A stretch of DNA of 61,055 nt, from assembly GCA_905235675.1 (NCBI GenBank), contig CAJONC010000037.1, positions 1 to 61,055 on the forward strand, read 5' to 3'. A program made the position numbers and the translations under genes. Numbering within the stretch: the first letter of the stretch is position 1; the number at the start of each line of letters is the position of its first letter. Positions 1-9,401 of the stretch are shown piece by piece. This DNA comes from an uncultured Bacteroidales bacterium. Lineage in GTDB: Bacteria > Bacteroidota > Bacteroidia > Bacteroidales > UBA932. Below the pieces are notes generated by a model. The model saw only the letters and a program-made list of their open reading frames with translations, searched no databases and had not been told where the DNA came from.

Positions 1-947
1 ATATCACCAAGGAAATCCAGGCCTCGCTTCGCAAGAGAATCCAGAATGTGGAATGGATGAGCCAGACCACCAAGGACAATGCCATAGAAAAGCTTGACTA
101 CTGCGGACTCAACGTGGCATACCCCGACCAGTGGTATGAAGACGGCCTTGCCGACATGACCGGCTGCGCCACGCTGGCAGAAGCCGTCTGGCGCGGCAAC
201 CGTGGCCAGGCGCGCGTGAAAGGGCATGTCATGGGCGGAACCGACGTCTTCAGCATGCAGATTATGTCGTCCACTATCTCCTCGAGCGGCTTTATCCCCA
301 CAGACCTTTCGTTGGTGAATTCATTCTACTCACCCACCAGCAACTGCATCTTTATCTATCCCGCCATGCTGCTTCCTCCTATCATGCCGGAAAACGTGAG
401 CCAGGCCTATGAATTTGCCGTATTCACGGTCATCGGCCACGAATTCACACACGGATTCGACTCGAACACCGGTTCCAAATACGACAAGATGGGGGTCAAG
501 CGCAACTGGTGGACGGTAGCCGACCAGATGGCCTTCGAGGAGCGCAGGGATATCCTTGCCAACTGTTACAGCCACATGGAAGTGGATCCCGAACGTGCGC
601 CGGGCGTCTATTCGGACGGAATGGTCACCCAGGGCGAAGATATCGCCGACCTTGGCGGCTTCCTCGCCGTCCTGGATGCATATAAGGCCCGTCTGGAGGC
701 GGACGGTTACTCCGGTGAGACGCTCCGGGAGCAGCTCCGCAAATACTATGAGAGCTATGCCGACCTATGGAAAGTTGCGTACAGCAATGATAAACTTGCC
801 ACTTTCCCCAAAAAGGACAGCCATTCCCATGCGCGCCTCAGGGTGAACGGAGTGGTGATGAACACGGATCTCTGGTATGATCTATACAATGTGGACCGCA
901 ACAATATCCTCTATCTCCCGCCGGAGCGACGGGCAGTTATCTGGTGA
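1..947 (+). CDS. M13-family zinc metallopeptidase (neprilysin/PepO-like), 3' part
   Basis: The frame is open from base 3, so the N-terminal part lies outside the window; 314 residues of the catalytic end remain. The zinc motif HEFTHGFD starts at base 438, with two His ligands and the catalytic Glu. The third ligand is the Glu of GEDIADLGG (about base 636), matching the ExxxD motif of M13. The end (NNILYLPPERRAVIW) resembles the family C-terminus with its terminal Trp. M13 enzymes cut peptides in the periplasm or at the cell surface. An internal GTG at 48 is not the true start, because coding sequence continues upstream of it. Substrate cannot be inferred. Confidence 0.93.
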   Translation, partial: ITKEIQASLRKRIQNVEWMSQTTKDNAIEKLDYCGLNVAYPDQWYEDGLADMTGCATLAEAVWRGNRGQARVKGHVMGGTDVFSMQIMSSTISSSGFIPTDLSLVNSFYSPTSNCIFIYPAMLLPPIMPENVSQAYEFAVFTVIGHEFTHGFDSNTGSKYDKMGVKRNWWTVADQMAFEERRDILANCYSHMEVDPERAPGVYSDGMVTQGEDIADLGGFLAVLDAYKARLEADGYSGETLREQLRKYYESYADLWKVAYSNDKLATFPKKDSHSHARLRVNGVVMNTDLWYDLYNVDRNNILYLPPERRAVIW

Positions 948-1058
948 TGCCGTACTTAATATGTTTGAATATCTCGTAGTACGAACGCCTATCTCGCAGT
1001 TTGAGCTAACGGACAATGATGCAGGAATGAATGTATGGGTGATGGCACGGAAGGCCGT

Positions 1059-1823
1059 TCATTTCCTGCGCGTGGAGCTTTCGAGCCTTCCCACCACCTT
1101 GCCGAGGCGCATAGGGGCTTCGAAGTAGAGGGGAATCATCACTTCGTCGTCACTGGTGTATACGGAGATGGCGTTCTTTGTATCAAAGGTGTTGCCGGAG
1201 TTTACCTGAATGAGGAACTTTCTTGCCGGCACCCTGTCCATTCCGCGGGCTTTGAGGGTTTCGATCCCTGCGTATTTTATGCTGACGGTCTCTATTTTTT
1301 CGCCGATTGCGAGTTTTACAGGAATAGGATTCCCGTCGGACACCTTGTCGAAGTCGATGTTGCGGAAGCAGTAGAAAAAGCTGGGAATATCCAGCACCCC
1401 GGGTTCGAGGTCGAATTCATTTACGCTTTCCTGGCCGTTGGCGTTGATGTTTATGGTGAGTTTGCCCGCCTCCCAGTCGAAGACATTGGTCTCTTCGCCG
1501 TTGTAACGGGCTTCCTGCGCCTTGCGTATGGTTTTCTCGGGGCGGAAGTCCGTTGCGCTGAACCAGGACTGGAAATCCTCGCGGACTTTCACTATGGCCT
1601 CGCAGAACTTCTCCGTCTTGCCGTAGATGCGGGCATTGTAGGCCGGACGGCCGTGGAGGGTGGTGGATTCAATCGAGCAAAAGGCCCTCGCCACGTCCGC
1701 ATTCAGGACACCCCACTGGTAATGGATCAGATAGACTTGTTCTTCGCCTGCTGAGAAGGAACTGCTGCTTTTGAGGGGCAGGGCGGCTGCGAGGAGGGAA
1801 ACGAGAAAAGTGCAGATATTCAT
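1059..1823 (-). CDS. DUF3108 domain secreted protein
   Basis: The protein has 254 residues. The N-terminus is a signal peptide (hydrophobic residues 2-16, cleavage likely near 20-24). The body matches the pattern of the DUF3108 family: a beta-rich periplasmic protein opening with LIHYQWGVLNADVARAF, and with a mid-protein FDWEAGKLTI strand. Function is unknown; family members are envelope proteins of Bacteroidota and Proteobacteria. It is monocistronic, with its own TAnnTTTG-type promoter about 21 nt upstream, and is divergent from the deformylase gene. Family assignment is from recognition only. Confidence 0.8.
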   Translation of the reverse strand: MNICTFLVSLLAAALPLKSSSSFSAGEEQVYLIHYQWGVLNADVARAFCSIESTTLHGRPAYNARIYGKTEKFCEAIVKVREDFQSWFSATDFRPEKTIRKAQEARYNGEETNVFDWEAGKLTININANGQESVNEFDLEPGVLDIPSFFYCFRNIDFDKVSDGNPIPVKLAIGEKIETVSIKYAGIETLKARGMDRVPARKFLIQVNSGNTFDTKNAISVYTSDDEVMIPLYFEAPMRLGKVVGRLESSTRRK

Positions 1824-1844
1824 GCAGAAAGTCGGTTACGGCTG

Positions 1845-1852
1845 CAAAAATA
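1845..1852 (-). promoter_or_regulatory. -7 element (TATTTTTG) of the DUF3108 gene
   Basis: On the minus strand the octamer reads TATTTTTG, a perfect TAnnTTTG Bacteroidetes -7 element. It lies 21 nt before the ATG at 1823. No clear -33 TTTG was found. Confidence 0.6.
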
Positions 1853-1872
1853 GTGATTTTGAAAAATAATGT

Positions 1873-1880
1873 TACATTTG
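1873..1880 (+). promoter_or_regulatory. -7 element (TACATTTG) directly before the deformylase start
   Basis: TACATTTG matches TAnnTTTG and is followed by only four bases (CGAT) before the ATG at 1885. Transcription from this box would begin at or within a few bases of the start codon. Confidence 0.6.
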
Positions 1881-1884
1881 CGAT

Positions 1885-2493
1885 ATGAAAAAAATCATGA
1901 TAACAGCCGCTATGGCGGCTCTGCTCGCAGCCGGATCCTGCTCGCAGAAAGATGGATGGTCCAAGGCTGAGAAGGCTGCAATCGCCGCAGAGACGCCGCT
2001 GAAGGTCCTCACGATTTACGACAGGGCGGATTCCGTCCTTCTCAGGACCCCGTCCGCTACCATGAGTGCGGAGATGATACGGTCTTCCGTTTATGAAGAG
2101 TTGCAGGCAAAGCTGATAGCCACCGTGACCGACCCGTCGCAGGACGGAGTAGGCATCGCAGGCCCGCAGGTGGGCATACTTCGCAGGGTGGTTGCAGTGC
2201 AGCGCTTCGACAAGGAGGGGGAGCCTTTCGAGGTGTATCCCAATATATTTGTGACCGCAACGCGCGGGGAGACCACCCCCGGGCCGGAGGGCTGCCTGTC
2301 CGTGCCCGGATGGAGGGGAGAGGTGCTCCGCTATCGCGATATAGACATCAGATATACTTCAGCCAGGACGCTGAAAGACACGGTGGAAAGGGTTCAGGGC
2401 TTTTCCGCAGTCATCTTCCAGCATGAATGCGACCACCTCGACGGTGTACTCTATATCGACAAAGCGCTTGAAGGAAGCCTTATACAGAAATAA
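1885..2493 (+). CDS. peptide deformylase, predicted lipoprotein
   Basis: The protein has 202 residues. All three deformylase motifs are present: GVGIAGPQVG (about 88-97; family form GxGLAAxQ), EGCLSVPG (about 134, metal-binding Cys) and HECDH (180-184, two metal His and catalytic Glu). The enzyme removes formyl from N-formyl-Met peptides. Unusually, residues 1-19 form a lipoprotein signal (hydrophobic core, LAAGSC, lipid-accepting Cys19), so the enzyme should sit in the envelope rather than at the ribosome. It leads an operon with a lipoprotein phosphoesterase 14 nt downstream. The cytosolic housekeeping copy is presumably elsewhere. The active site looks intact, so catalytic activity is likely; substrate location is inferred. 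Confidence 0.9.
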   Translation: MKKIMITAAMAALLAAGSCSQKDGWSKAEKAAIAAETPLKVLTIYDRADSVLLRTPSATMSAEMIRSSVYEELQAKLIATVTDPSQDGVGIAGPQVGILRRVVAVQRFDKEGEPFEVYPNIFVTATRGETTPGPEGCLSVPGWRGEVLRYRDIDIRYTSARTLKDTVERVQGFSAVIFQHECDHLDGVLYIDKALEGSLIQK

Positions 2494-2507
2494 ACCATAC
2501 ACGAACT

Positions 2508-3968
2508 ATGACCAAAAAAATTATTATTGCGCTCGCGGCCGCATCCATGCTGCTTGCCTGCACGCAACAGCCGAAAGTAAATTACAAGGTCTGGTACGAC
2601 TGGCCGGAAAGGCATCTGCCGGATTTTTCCGCCCTCGGACAGCCCGATGAGCAGGGAGTCACCGCCAATATCGACCTGAGGGATATCGATGACACCAAAG
2701 ACCATTTCTGCGCTCAGTTTGACGCTACGCTCAAGGTGCCGGCCGAAGAGGAGTACACCTTCATTCTCACCACCGATGACGGCAGCAGGCTGTACGTGGA
2801 CGGTGAAATTATTATAGAAAGTGACGGAGCCAGGGGACCGATAGAGGAAAAAGCGGTAAAGACTCTCGCAAAGGGGAATCATGCCCTGCGCGTAGAATGG
2901 TTCGACTACGACAAGGGCCAGTCGATGGTGTTCCGCTATTCCACCCCCACCATTTCCGAAAGGGAATTCAACAAAGATATACTGGCGAAGGAAGACAGGC
3001 GTACCGACAAGGCCCCGTTCGTAAAGCCGCAGGTAAAAGAGGCGGCCGGACGCTTCATGGCCTGGAAGGGGGATGACGAGACGGTGGTATTCCCGGTGAT
3101 AACCGATATACACACGGCAGGGCGCTTCAGCTATAAGCATATAGGGCACGCGGCGGTCGCCGCCGAGGCTTTCGGGGCCGACTTCATGGCAAATCTCGGC
3201 GACATCGGCCTCAACGCCTATCCTGCCACCGTGGATTCCGTATACGCACAGTCCATACTCGACAACGTGAAGGCACAGATGCTCAAGTACGACGGCATCT
3301 GGCTGTACTGCCCCGGCAACCACGACTGGGACGGAGGAGCAGGCAGACATCTCTCCGAAGAATACCTTTCCGACTTCTTCCAGAAGCCCTGGGAGGAGAA
3401 GGCCGGAGGCAATCTGCACCTCACCCCCGGCAGGACCTACGGCTATCTGGACATCCCAGCGAAGAACTTCCGCGTGGTGTTCCTGAACAGCGAAGCGACG
3501 GGCACGCAGGGCTATTATTACATATACGGCGACGAGCAGCTCGAATGGCTGGCGTCACTTCTGGATTCCACGCCCGCCGACATGCACGTGCTGATCCTTT
3601 CCCACTGGATGCCGCATCCGCTGGGAGTCTGGAACTCCACTTCGATCAACCCTGTCCGCAAGGAAGCTTCCGAAAAGATTATGGATATGCTTTCTTCTTA
3701 TGAGGGAAAAGTGAATCTGGTGGGGCTTTTCACCGGCGATACCCATGTGAACTTCCACGAAGTTGCAGGTGGCGTGAACTATTATGTATCACAGGGTTAC
3801 GGCTGGGTTTCCCCCGACTTGACACTGTCTGGGCAGACTCACGCCTACTTCGATTATCAGGAGAGCCTGTGCATCGACGTGGTTGCGGTGAAGCCGGCAA
3901 AGCGCGAGGTGCATACCTTCCGTATCGGTGCCGGCGGAGCGGATTTCGACTACGAATTCGGATATTAG
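2508..3968 (+). CDS. PA14-domain metallophosphoesterase lipoprotein
   Basis: The protein has 486 residues. The lipobox LLAC places lipidated Cys18. Residues about 25-150 form a PA14-like beta domain (TLKVPAEEEYTFILTTDDGS, then LYVDGE, and a WFDYDKGQSMVFRY end), a module that usually binds carbohydrate. From about 195 a calcineurin-like phosphoesterase follows, with metal motifs DIHTAG, NLGDIG, GNHDWDGG, LSHW and GDTHVNFH. This suggests a surface-exposed phosphodiesterase or phosphatase anchored through a glycan-binding module. It is co-transcribed with the deformylase and followed 3 nt later by a small gene. Substrate is unknown. Confidence 0.88.
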   Translation: MTKKIIIALAAASMLLACTQQPKVNYKVWYDWPERHLPDFSALGQPDEQGVTANIDLRDIDDTKDHFCAQFDATLKVPAEEEYTFILTTDDGSRLYVDGEIIIESDGARGPIEEKAVKTLAKGNHALRVEWFDYDKGQSMVFRYSTPTISEREFNKDILAKEDRRTDKAPFVKPQVKEAAGRFMAWKGDDETVVFPVITDIHTAGRFSYKHIGHAAVAAEAFGADFMANLGDIGLNAYPATVDSVYAQSILDNVKAQMLKYDGIWLYCPGNHDWDGGAGRHLSEEYLSDFFQKPWEEKAGGNLHLTPGRTYGYLDIPAKNFRVVFLNSEATGTQGYYYIYGDEQLEWLASLLDSTPADMHVLILSHWMPHPLGVWNSTSINPVRKEASEKIMDMLSSYEGKVNLVGLFTGDTHVNFHEVAGGVNYYVSQGYGWVSPDLTLSGQTHAYFDYQESLCIDVVAVKPAKREVHTFRIGAGGADFDYEFGY

Positions 3969-3971
3969 AAG

Positions 3972-4370
3972 ATGGCGGACAATTATCTGGAGAACAAAAT
4001 GGAAGCCCTGCAGAAGGGCCCCAAGATAGTGAAAAGGCCCTCGGTTTCTGTTGAGGGCCTTTTGAAACGCTTGGGGGACAGGCCGGGGGATATGGAAAGC
4101 TCGGTAATGCCTGCCCAGATAGAAGCAATCGCAAGGGACGCGGGCCTGCTGGAAGAGGCGAAGGTCTTCCGTCTTGAACCGGATGGAGACAGTATCCGTA
4201 TCCTCGGTCCGTCATCTCCCAGGAAGTATCTTGTCGAGGCCGGCGAAGTGGTTATGGCCATGCGCATGAAAGCGGCGGAACTGCATCTTTCAAGTTCCGT
4301 GGAATTACGCCCCGAGTCCAATATCCCCGGTGATTTGCTGATAGCCACGGTAAAGTTCCGCCACCCCTGA
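3972..4370 (+). CDS. small conserved protein of unknown function
   Basis: The protein has 132 residues, no signal peptide and no membrane segment, so it should be cytoplasmic. The N-terminus MADNYLENKMEALQKG is helical and charged. The rest alternates short strands and helices (EAKVFRLEPDGDSIRILG; a final LLIATVKFRHP strand). It follows the phosphoesterase by 3 nt and is probably the last gene of the deformylase operon; a weak hairpin (4372-4388) follows. I do not recognise a named family and assign no function. Confidence 0.75.
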   Translation: MADNYLENKMEALQKGPKIVKRPSVSVEGLLKRLGDRPGDMESSVMPAQIEAIARDAGLLEEAKVFRLEPDGDSIRILGPSSPRKYLVEAGEVVMAMRMKAAELHLSSSVELRPESNIPGDLLIATVKFRHP

Positions 4371-4425
4371 AAAGGCTTTCGGAGCCTTCATGGCAAGTCC
4401 GGTTCATTATCTTGCGTAAAAGATA

Positions 4426-4456
4426 TTGACTGCTTCTGTTTTTTTTGCTATCTTGC
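4426..4456 (+). promoter_or_regulatory. Bacteroidetes-type promoter of the 988-residue secreted protein
   Basis: The upstream ATTG ends at 4428 and, after 20 nt, TATCTTGC (4449-4456) gives a near-consensus TTTG-N19-TAnnTTTG arrangement with one mismatch in the -7 box. The predicted leader before ATG 4481 is about 20 nt. Confidence 0.55.
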
Positions 4457-4480
4457 ACCATTACAGATAGAACGCACACC

Positions 4481-7447
4481 ATGAAGAAGCTCCTCCTTTC
4501 CGCAATATTGCTGTTCTGTGCACTGGGTGCCAACGCACAGGTTTATCTTTCCAAGAACTACGAACCTGTAGAAAAGCGCAAGTATAATCCCACCTACCCC
4601 GGAGTAAAGAACTATGAAAACTACATGAACCTTACCGGCTACGAGTACACCAACGGGTTCAAGTTGCCCAACGGTGTGTTGAATTCCCAGGCGGAGGAAT
4701 GGGGCTATGCCGTTTTCTCGCTGAAAGGACAGTACGAAAAGATCAGTTTCGTCGTAGGCCTTGCCACTGGAAACGATGTCCGCTTCAACGCCGCCGACGA
4801 CGGCACCCATATTGTCACGGTGCGGGCCGACGGGCGGCGGATCTTCGACGAGGTGATTCGCGACTGGGCTCCCCCCAGGGAGGTGATGCTGGATATCAGC
4901 GGCGTGGATGAGATCCGTTTCGACCACCTGAAAGGCCTGTACACCATCGGCTTTGCCGAGGTGAGGCTGTGGAAAAAGGGCGAAACCCCGAAACCCGCCC
5001 TCAATCCGCTTGCAAACGTGATTACCCGCGACAAGGTGAATCTGGTGGACGATATCCAGCCGCACTTCCTCTGCCACCGCGGCTGGTCTGTGCCCGTCAC
5101 CGTCAAGCATCGCTGGCCGGGCATCGGCGTGGACGAATCCGAATCCATCAAGATGAACCGTATCGACTACAACTCCGGATTCCGCTTCGGCTGTTCGCAA
5201 GAGTTCGGCAAGGGTATCAGCCAGGGCTTTGCCTATTTCTGGCTGCAGAAGCAGTACGACAAGGTCTCCTTCCTGATAGGCCCCAAGGACGCCAACAGCA
5301 GCAATTCCAAGGGCTGGTTCACCGTAAAGGCTGACGGCAGAATTATTTACGAGAAACTCATTACACAAGAGGACCTGGTGGAACAGGTTGTTCTGGACGT
5401 GGCGGGCGTGAATGTGCTGTCAATGCACAGCGGCGAACTGGAGCAGAGCGACTTCCTGGGCGGCCTGGACTATGGCGTGGTGGACATCTATGCCTACAAG
5501 AAAGGCTATGCCGGCATCCCCACACCGGGCATCGCCAACACCGCCCGGGAGAAGATTTCCAAATTCAAGGACGCCACACCCCTCTGTTCCAGCCTGGAGC
5601 CTTACTCGGTGCGGGGAATCGCCAATTTCAAGAGCATGTACTTCAACGGCGCATCGTCCTACTACCATTTCTCAATGGGAGGCGAGCAGTTCGACGAAGG
5701 CTTCATCCTCACCACCGGCAACTCCTTCATGAACGGCAATATCTCCTCCTATGTGGAGTACGACCTTGCCGGTGAGTTCGACTGGCTCTCCTTCACCGTG
5801 GGAACCCTCTCCAACCACCGCGTCCTCGGGGAAGACCGTCTGCAGGTGTATGCCGACGACGCCCTGGTGCTGGACACGCAGATCCACTGCCTCTGGCCCA
5901 ATCAGAAGTTCACCATCCCCATCGGCAAATGTCGCCGGCTGAAGTTCGCCAAGGCAGGAACGGGCCTGGACAAGCAGACCTACATCGGCGTGGGCGACGT
6001 AATGGTCTTCCGCGGCGAACCTCAGGACACCGCTCCCTACTTCTACCACCGCAAGCCCGAAATCACCCATACGGCCGACCTTATCGACCTGTGCGAACGC
6101 CCCTATTTCCACTATGTGGGCCGTTACCTGTCCAACCTCACCAACTTCGACTTCAACGACTGCTTCAAGAACGGAAGCTCCCTCAAGGAGCGCTTCGATA
6201 TGAAGGACGGAAGCCAGATTTACAAGGGTATCATGTTGGAAACCAACATCCCTCCGGCAATGACCTTCGAAGACATCAGCCTGGAGGAGGCGATTTTCAT
6301 GATGATTCTCGGGGCGGGCAGCAGCATCAGTGCCAGCGATGTGGCAGCCGTCACCGGCGTATCGGCCGGAGCGGGCCTTGCCGGAGCCCTGGCAGGCGGA
6401 TATGCCGTCTTGAACCTGGTGGACAACAAGCACCAGAGCGCCATGGCCGCCTTCAACCCCTACGGCGAATACGAATCCCTCACTTTCACTGTTGCCAACA
6501 AGAGCGCTTATGTCGATACCGACCTCTTCGGCAGGAAAGCCGATCCGGAGAATCCTGTGGACCTGTACGTTTTTGCTGATATGCGCAAGGTGGGCGAATT
6601 CCGTCTTACCAACAATATGAAGCCCACCACCTACAGCGTGCCTCTCAACCACTGCACGCAGCTGGTGTTCTGGCTCCAGTGCGGCGATTCCCGCAGCGGC
6701 CAGTACGTGCTGTACGATATGACGGTGAGCAAGGACCCGTGCACGGTGCCGGAGTCGCAGCGGCTCTTCTCTTCTTCCGCAGCCGGCCCTGCGGAATCGG
6801 CGGCTCCGTCTAAATCCGGCAAATCGGCAGGCGCCTCCAAATCGCGGGGAAGCAAGGCGGAGACCACCGGAATATCCCTGGAATGGACCCGCCCGGACCG
6901 CAGTGGCAACAAATATGTGGACGATTACTTCAAGGATGTGGAAACGACTTGCAAAGAGACGGCCGAATATGAAAAAATGTCCGCAGTTTCCTACAGGGAA
7001 CAGATCATCTGGCTTACGGCCGATGACGGATCCACCGTGAAGGCGGTTACTTTTGTTGACCGCAGCGGTAAACGTTTGAGTGTCAAAGATTTGATATCGA
7101 ACAACAATGACGCCGTGCAGGGTGGGGCCAACCTCGTGGCAAACATAAGCGTCCGCAATATCGGCGCGGCGAATGCGGCGCTCGGCCTTCCCGAACTTGG
7201 CCTGGCCGGCGTAACCTACGGCAAGTACCTCAAGACGGCGAAAAATGTCATGACGGACTGCTCCAAGCGGGTGAAGGCTGCCCAGGCTGCCTCCGAGGAA
7301 GACAATCAACACCTTAACTCTTTGTGGACCAAGCGAATCACTGTCGACGGCAGGGAATCCACCCACACGGTAATATTCATGAATCCGGAACCCGGTGATA
7401 AAATTCCTTCCGGCCCCAAGCAGCTGGTGCGCTATTTCAGCATGTAA
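4481..7447 (+). CDS. large secreted protein with repeated NPCBM-like beta modules
   Basis: The ATG at 4481 is chosen because it opens a clean signal peptide (MKKLLLSAILLFCALGANAQ), giving 988 residues; an upstream in-frame start lacks one. Three similar modules fill about residues 45-540, each with the pattern YDKVSFLIG, then VKADGRIIYE, then VVLDVAGV; this resembles NPCBM-type carbohydrate-binding jelly rolls. A fourth, more divergent copy lies at about 650-755 (ESLTFTVAN, VDLYVFADMRKVGEF). Between them is a Gly/Ala-rich hydrophobic stretch (about 600-647). A Ser/Lys/Ala linker (763-795) leads to a C-terminal region with no recognised domain. Likely a periplasmic or surface binding protein. 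It is followed 4 nt later by a TPR protein. Confidence 0.75.
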   Translation: MKKLLLSAILLFCALGANAQVYLSKNYEPVEKRKYNPTYPGVKNYENYMNLTGYEYTNGFKLPNGVLNSQAEEWGYAVFSLKGQYEKISFVVGLATGNDVRFNAADDGTHIVTVRADGRRIFDEVIRDWAPPREVMLDISGVDEIRFDHLKGLYTIGFAEVRLWKKGETPKPALNPLANVITRDKVNLVDDIQPHFLCHRGWSVPVTVKHRWPGIGVDESESIKMNRIDYNSGFRFGCSQEFGKGISQGFAYFWLQKQYDKVSFLIGPKDANSSNSKGWFTVKADGRIIYEKLITQEDLVEQVVLDVAGVNVLSMHSGELEQSDFLGGLDYGVVDIYAYKKGYAGIPTPGIANTAREKISKFKDATPLCSSLEPYSVRGIANFKSMYFNGASSYYHFSMGGEQFDEGFILTTGNSFMNGNISSYVEYDLAGEFDWLSFTVGTLSNHRVLGEDRLQVYADDALVLDTQIHCLWPNQKFTIPIGKCRRLKFAKAGTGLDKQTYIGVGDVMVFRGEPQDTAPYFYHRKPEITHTADLIDLCERPYFHYVGRYLSNLTNFDFNDCFKNGSSLKERFDMKDGSQIYKGIMLETNIPPAMTFEDISLEEAIFMMILGAGSSISASDVAAVTGVSAGAGLAGALAGGYAVLNLVDNKHQSAMAAFNPYGEYESLTFTVANKSAYVDTDLFGRKADPENPVDLYVFADMRKVGEFRLTNNMKPTTYSVPLNHCTQLVFWLQCGDSRSGQYVLYDMTVSKDPCTVPESQRLFSSSAAGPAESAAPSKSGKSAGASKSRGSKAETTGISLEWTRPDRSGNKYVDDYFKDVETTCKETAEYEKMSAVSYREQIIWLTADDGSTVKAVTFVDRSGKRLSVKDLISNNNDAVQGGANLVANISVRNIGAANAALGLPELGLAGVTYGKYLKTAKNVMTDCSKRVKAAQAASEEDNQHLNSLWTKRITVDGRESTHTVIFMNPEPGDKIPSGPKQLVRYFSM

Positions 7448-7451
7448 CGCT

Positions 7452-9401
7452 ATGAACTCGACTTTTGAAATTACCCACGACAGGGAGTTTCTGAGACATT
7501 TTCTCTCCCGCTTCCGCGTAATAAGCCTTTCACCCGAAATGGTGGAAACACTGAAGGCGGCGAGCGGAACCGACGCCTATGCCGCTTATGGCTACGGCCG
7601 CTGGCTTTCCTGTGTCAACCCGGAGAAGGATAGTCTGGACAAGGCCGAGGAACTTTTGACGTCTGCCATGAATGAAGTCCCCGACGCCAAGGCCGCCTTG
7701 GCCCTGATGCATTACGACGGCAGACTTGCCTCCGGAAAGGCCAATCCTATCATGTATGCCTTCCTGATGCAGGAAAAGCCGGGAGAATGGAGCGAACTCA
7801 GGCAAGTTACCGGTCTGGAAAACGGTATCTTCGGCGAGCACGGCATCAAGAAGGACCCCGCCCTGGTGACCGATATTCTACGCAGGCAGATTCAGCAGCA
7901 CCCGGATGTAGACACCCTCTACTATGAGCTCATGGGCTGGGCGCTCCTGGATGATGAGCCCGATGAGGCGGAGAAAGCTTTCCGCACCGTCATAGAACGG
8001 GGCGATGAGGCCGGTTACTACGCCCTCGCACGGCTGCTGGAAAAGCAGGGGCGGACGGACGAGGCCGATGCCGTTGCTGCAGAAGGTGCACGGAATGGGG
8101 ATTTCCGCTGTCGCCGGCTTTGGGCGGCGTTGTCCCAGGAGGACTATAAGATGTTGCCGCCTGAGCGGCAGGAGGTCATCCACAATGAGCTTGCCGAGGG
8201 GCTGGACTACGCCATCGCCCACTACGATACTTTTGCCTGCTTCTGCAAAGGAATTATTTATTATCAGGGCATTTTGGGCTTTGAAACGGACTACGAAAAA
8301 GCGATAGCGGCAGCGCAGCGCGGCCTGGAAATGGGAGATGGCGGCAGTGCCTGGGTCCTTTCCGACATCCAGGAAAGCGGGGAACTGCCCGATGCGCTGC
8401 AGATGAACGCGGCCGAAATCGCCTTGCTGCACCTGCAGGCCGTAAGGATGGGGGAGCACGATTTGGATATCCTGAAGTCGCTGGCACAGGACTATGTGCG
8501 CGGCCTCCTTCCTGAGCATGAAGAGGAAATAGAGGAATTCCATATGAAAACCTTTATGGACGTGGCCTTGGAAGTAGACGACGGGCCGGATGCCACCGGC
8601 GTTCTTTCCGTCTATCCGGAGGGTTTCTACTATGCCTGGGATGCCGATGAGGCGTTGGACCTTGACGATCTTGCCTGCAAGATGGGGGCCCGCGGCTTCG
8701 ACGTAGTGCATTTCTCGCCTCTGCTGACTCGTCTCACAAAGGCCCTGACGCTGGATGATTGCCATGTTGCCATGCTGGTGGACAAGGAGGGTTACGCAAA
8801 AGACCTTCCGGACAACATGATAGGGACCATCGTTTACGGACAGGGCGCAGAGATGCGAGGCCCCGTAGTTTTCGTATTGGAAACGGATAAGGGCTATCAG
8901 TTCCTGCCCCTCAAGGGCCTGCAGCGCACATTTATGCTACTGGAACTGCTCCGGGCTGCCATCGACGGGCTCCTCCGTCAGCCCACGAGCGAGGAAATGG
9001 AACGGATTGGCGCTCCGTACGCCGGCGCCTTCGAGGAATATGACGATGAAAAGTTTGCCGACGACCCTGATATTTTCGACGGCTATGAGCCAGAGCAGGA
9101 GATTGAGGAGGACATGGTGAGCACGGATTCCTCTGAGCCGCAGGAGTTCACCGCCGGCTTTGAAGACGTGGATCAGGCTCTGACGCAGTGCAATCTCTGC
9201 CGGGATACCCTTTATCTGGTCCTTCCGGACACGCCCGAGTATCAGTTCATCGACACGGAGGACCTTTTCCGTCGCATCAAAGACAAGGTAGAAGCCAATA
9301 TCGAGGCCCACGGTGGCTACATGATTGACGAGTGGCGTTTCGTGGACGCCCGCCAGGAGCCGACGGATATCCGCTTCCGCGTCCGCTTTAAACCTCTTTA
9401 A
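7452..9401 (+). CDS. TPR/Sel1-like repeat protein of unknown function
   Basis: The ATG at 7452 lies 4 nt after the preceding stop and gives 649 residues; a longer frame overlapping the previous gene is less likely. There is no signal peptide, so it should be cytoplasmic. Residues about 50-340 are helical repeats with TPR character (EAEKAFRTVIERGDEAGYYA, LARLLEKQGRTDEADAVA). The C-terminal 300 residues form an unrecognised alpha/beta region with an acidic stretch (EEYDDEKFADDPDIFDGYE). Probably an operon with the secreted protein upstream. Its stop codon lies inside the 43-bp sequence duplicated around the ATPase cassette. Confidence 0.75.
   Translation: MNSTFEITHDREFLRHFLSRFRVISLSPEMVETLKAASGTDAYAAYGYGRWLSCVNPEKDSLDKAEELLTSAMNEVPDAKAALALMHYDGRLASGKANPIMYAFLMQEKPGEWSELRQVTGLENGIFGEHGIKKDPALVTDILRRQIQQHPDVDTLYYELMGWALLDDEPDEAEKAFRTVIERGDEAGYYALARLLEKQGRTDEADAVAAEGARNGDFRCRRLWAALSQEDYKMLPPERQEVIHNELAEGLDYAIAHYDTFACFCKGIIYYQGILGFETDYEKAIAAAQRGLEMGDGGSAWVLSDIQESGELPDALQMNAAEIALLHLQAVRMGEHDLDILKSLAQDYVRGLLPEHEEEIEEFHMKTFMDVALEVDDGPDATGVLSVYPEGFYYAWDADEALDLDDLACKMGARGFDVVHFSPLLTRLTKALTLDDCHVAMLVDKEGYAKDLPDNMIGTIVYGQGAEMRGPVVFVLETDKGYQFLPLKGLQRTFMLLELLRAAIDGLLRQPTSEEMERIGAPYAGAFEEYDDEKFADDPDIFDGYEPEQEIEEDMVSTDSSEPQEFTAGFEDVDQALTQCNLCRDTLYLVLPDTPEYQFIDTEDLFRRIKDKVEANIEAHGGYMIDEWRFVDARQEPTDIRFRVRFKPL

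Noticed and set aside
4372..4388. Small hairpin after the 132-residue gene as a terminator
   Set aside because: Stem of six base pairs without a following T-run; too weak to call.
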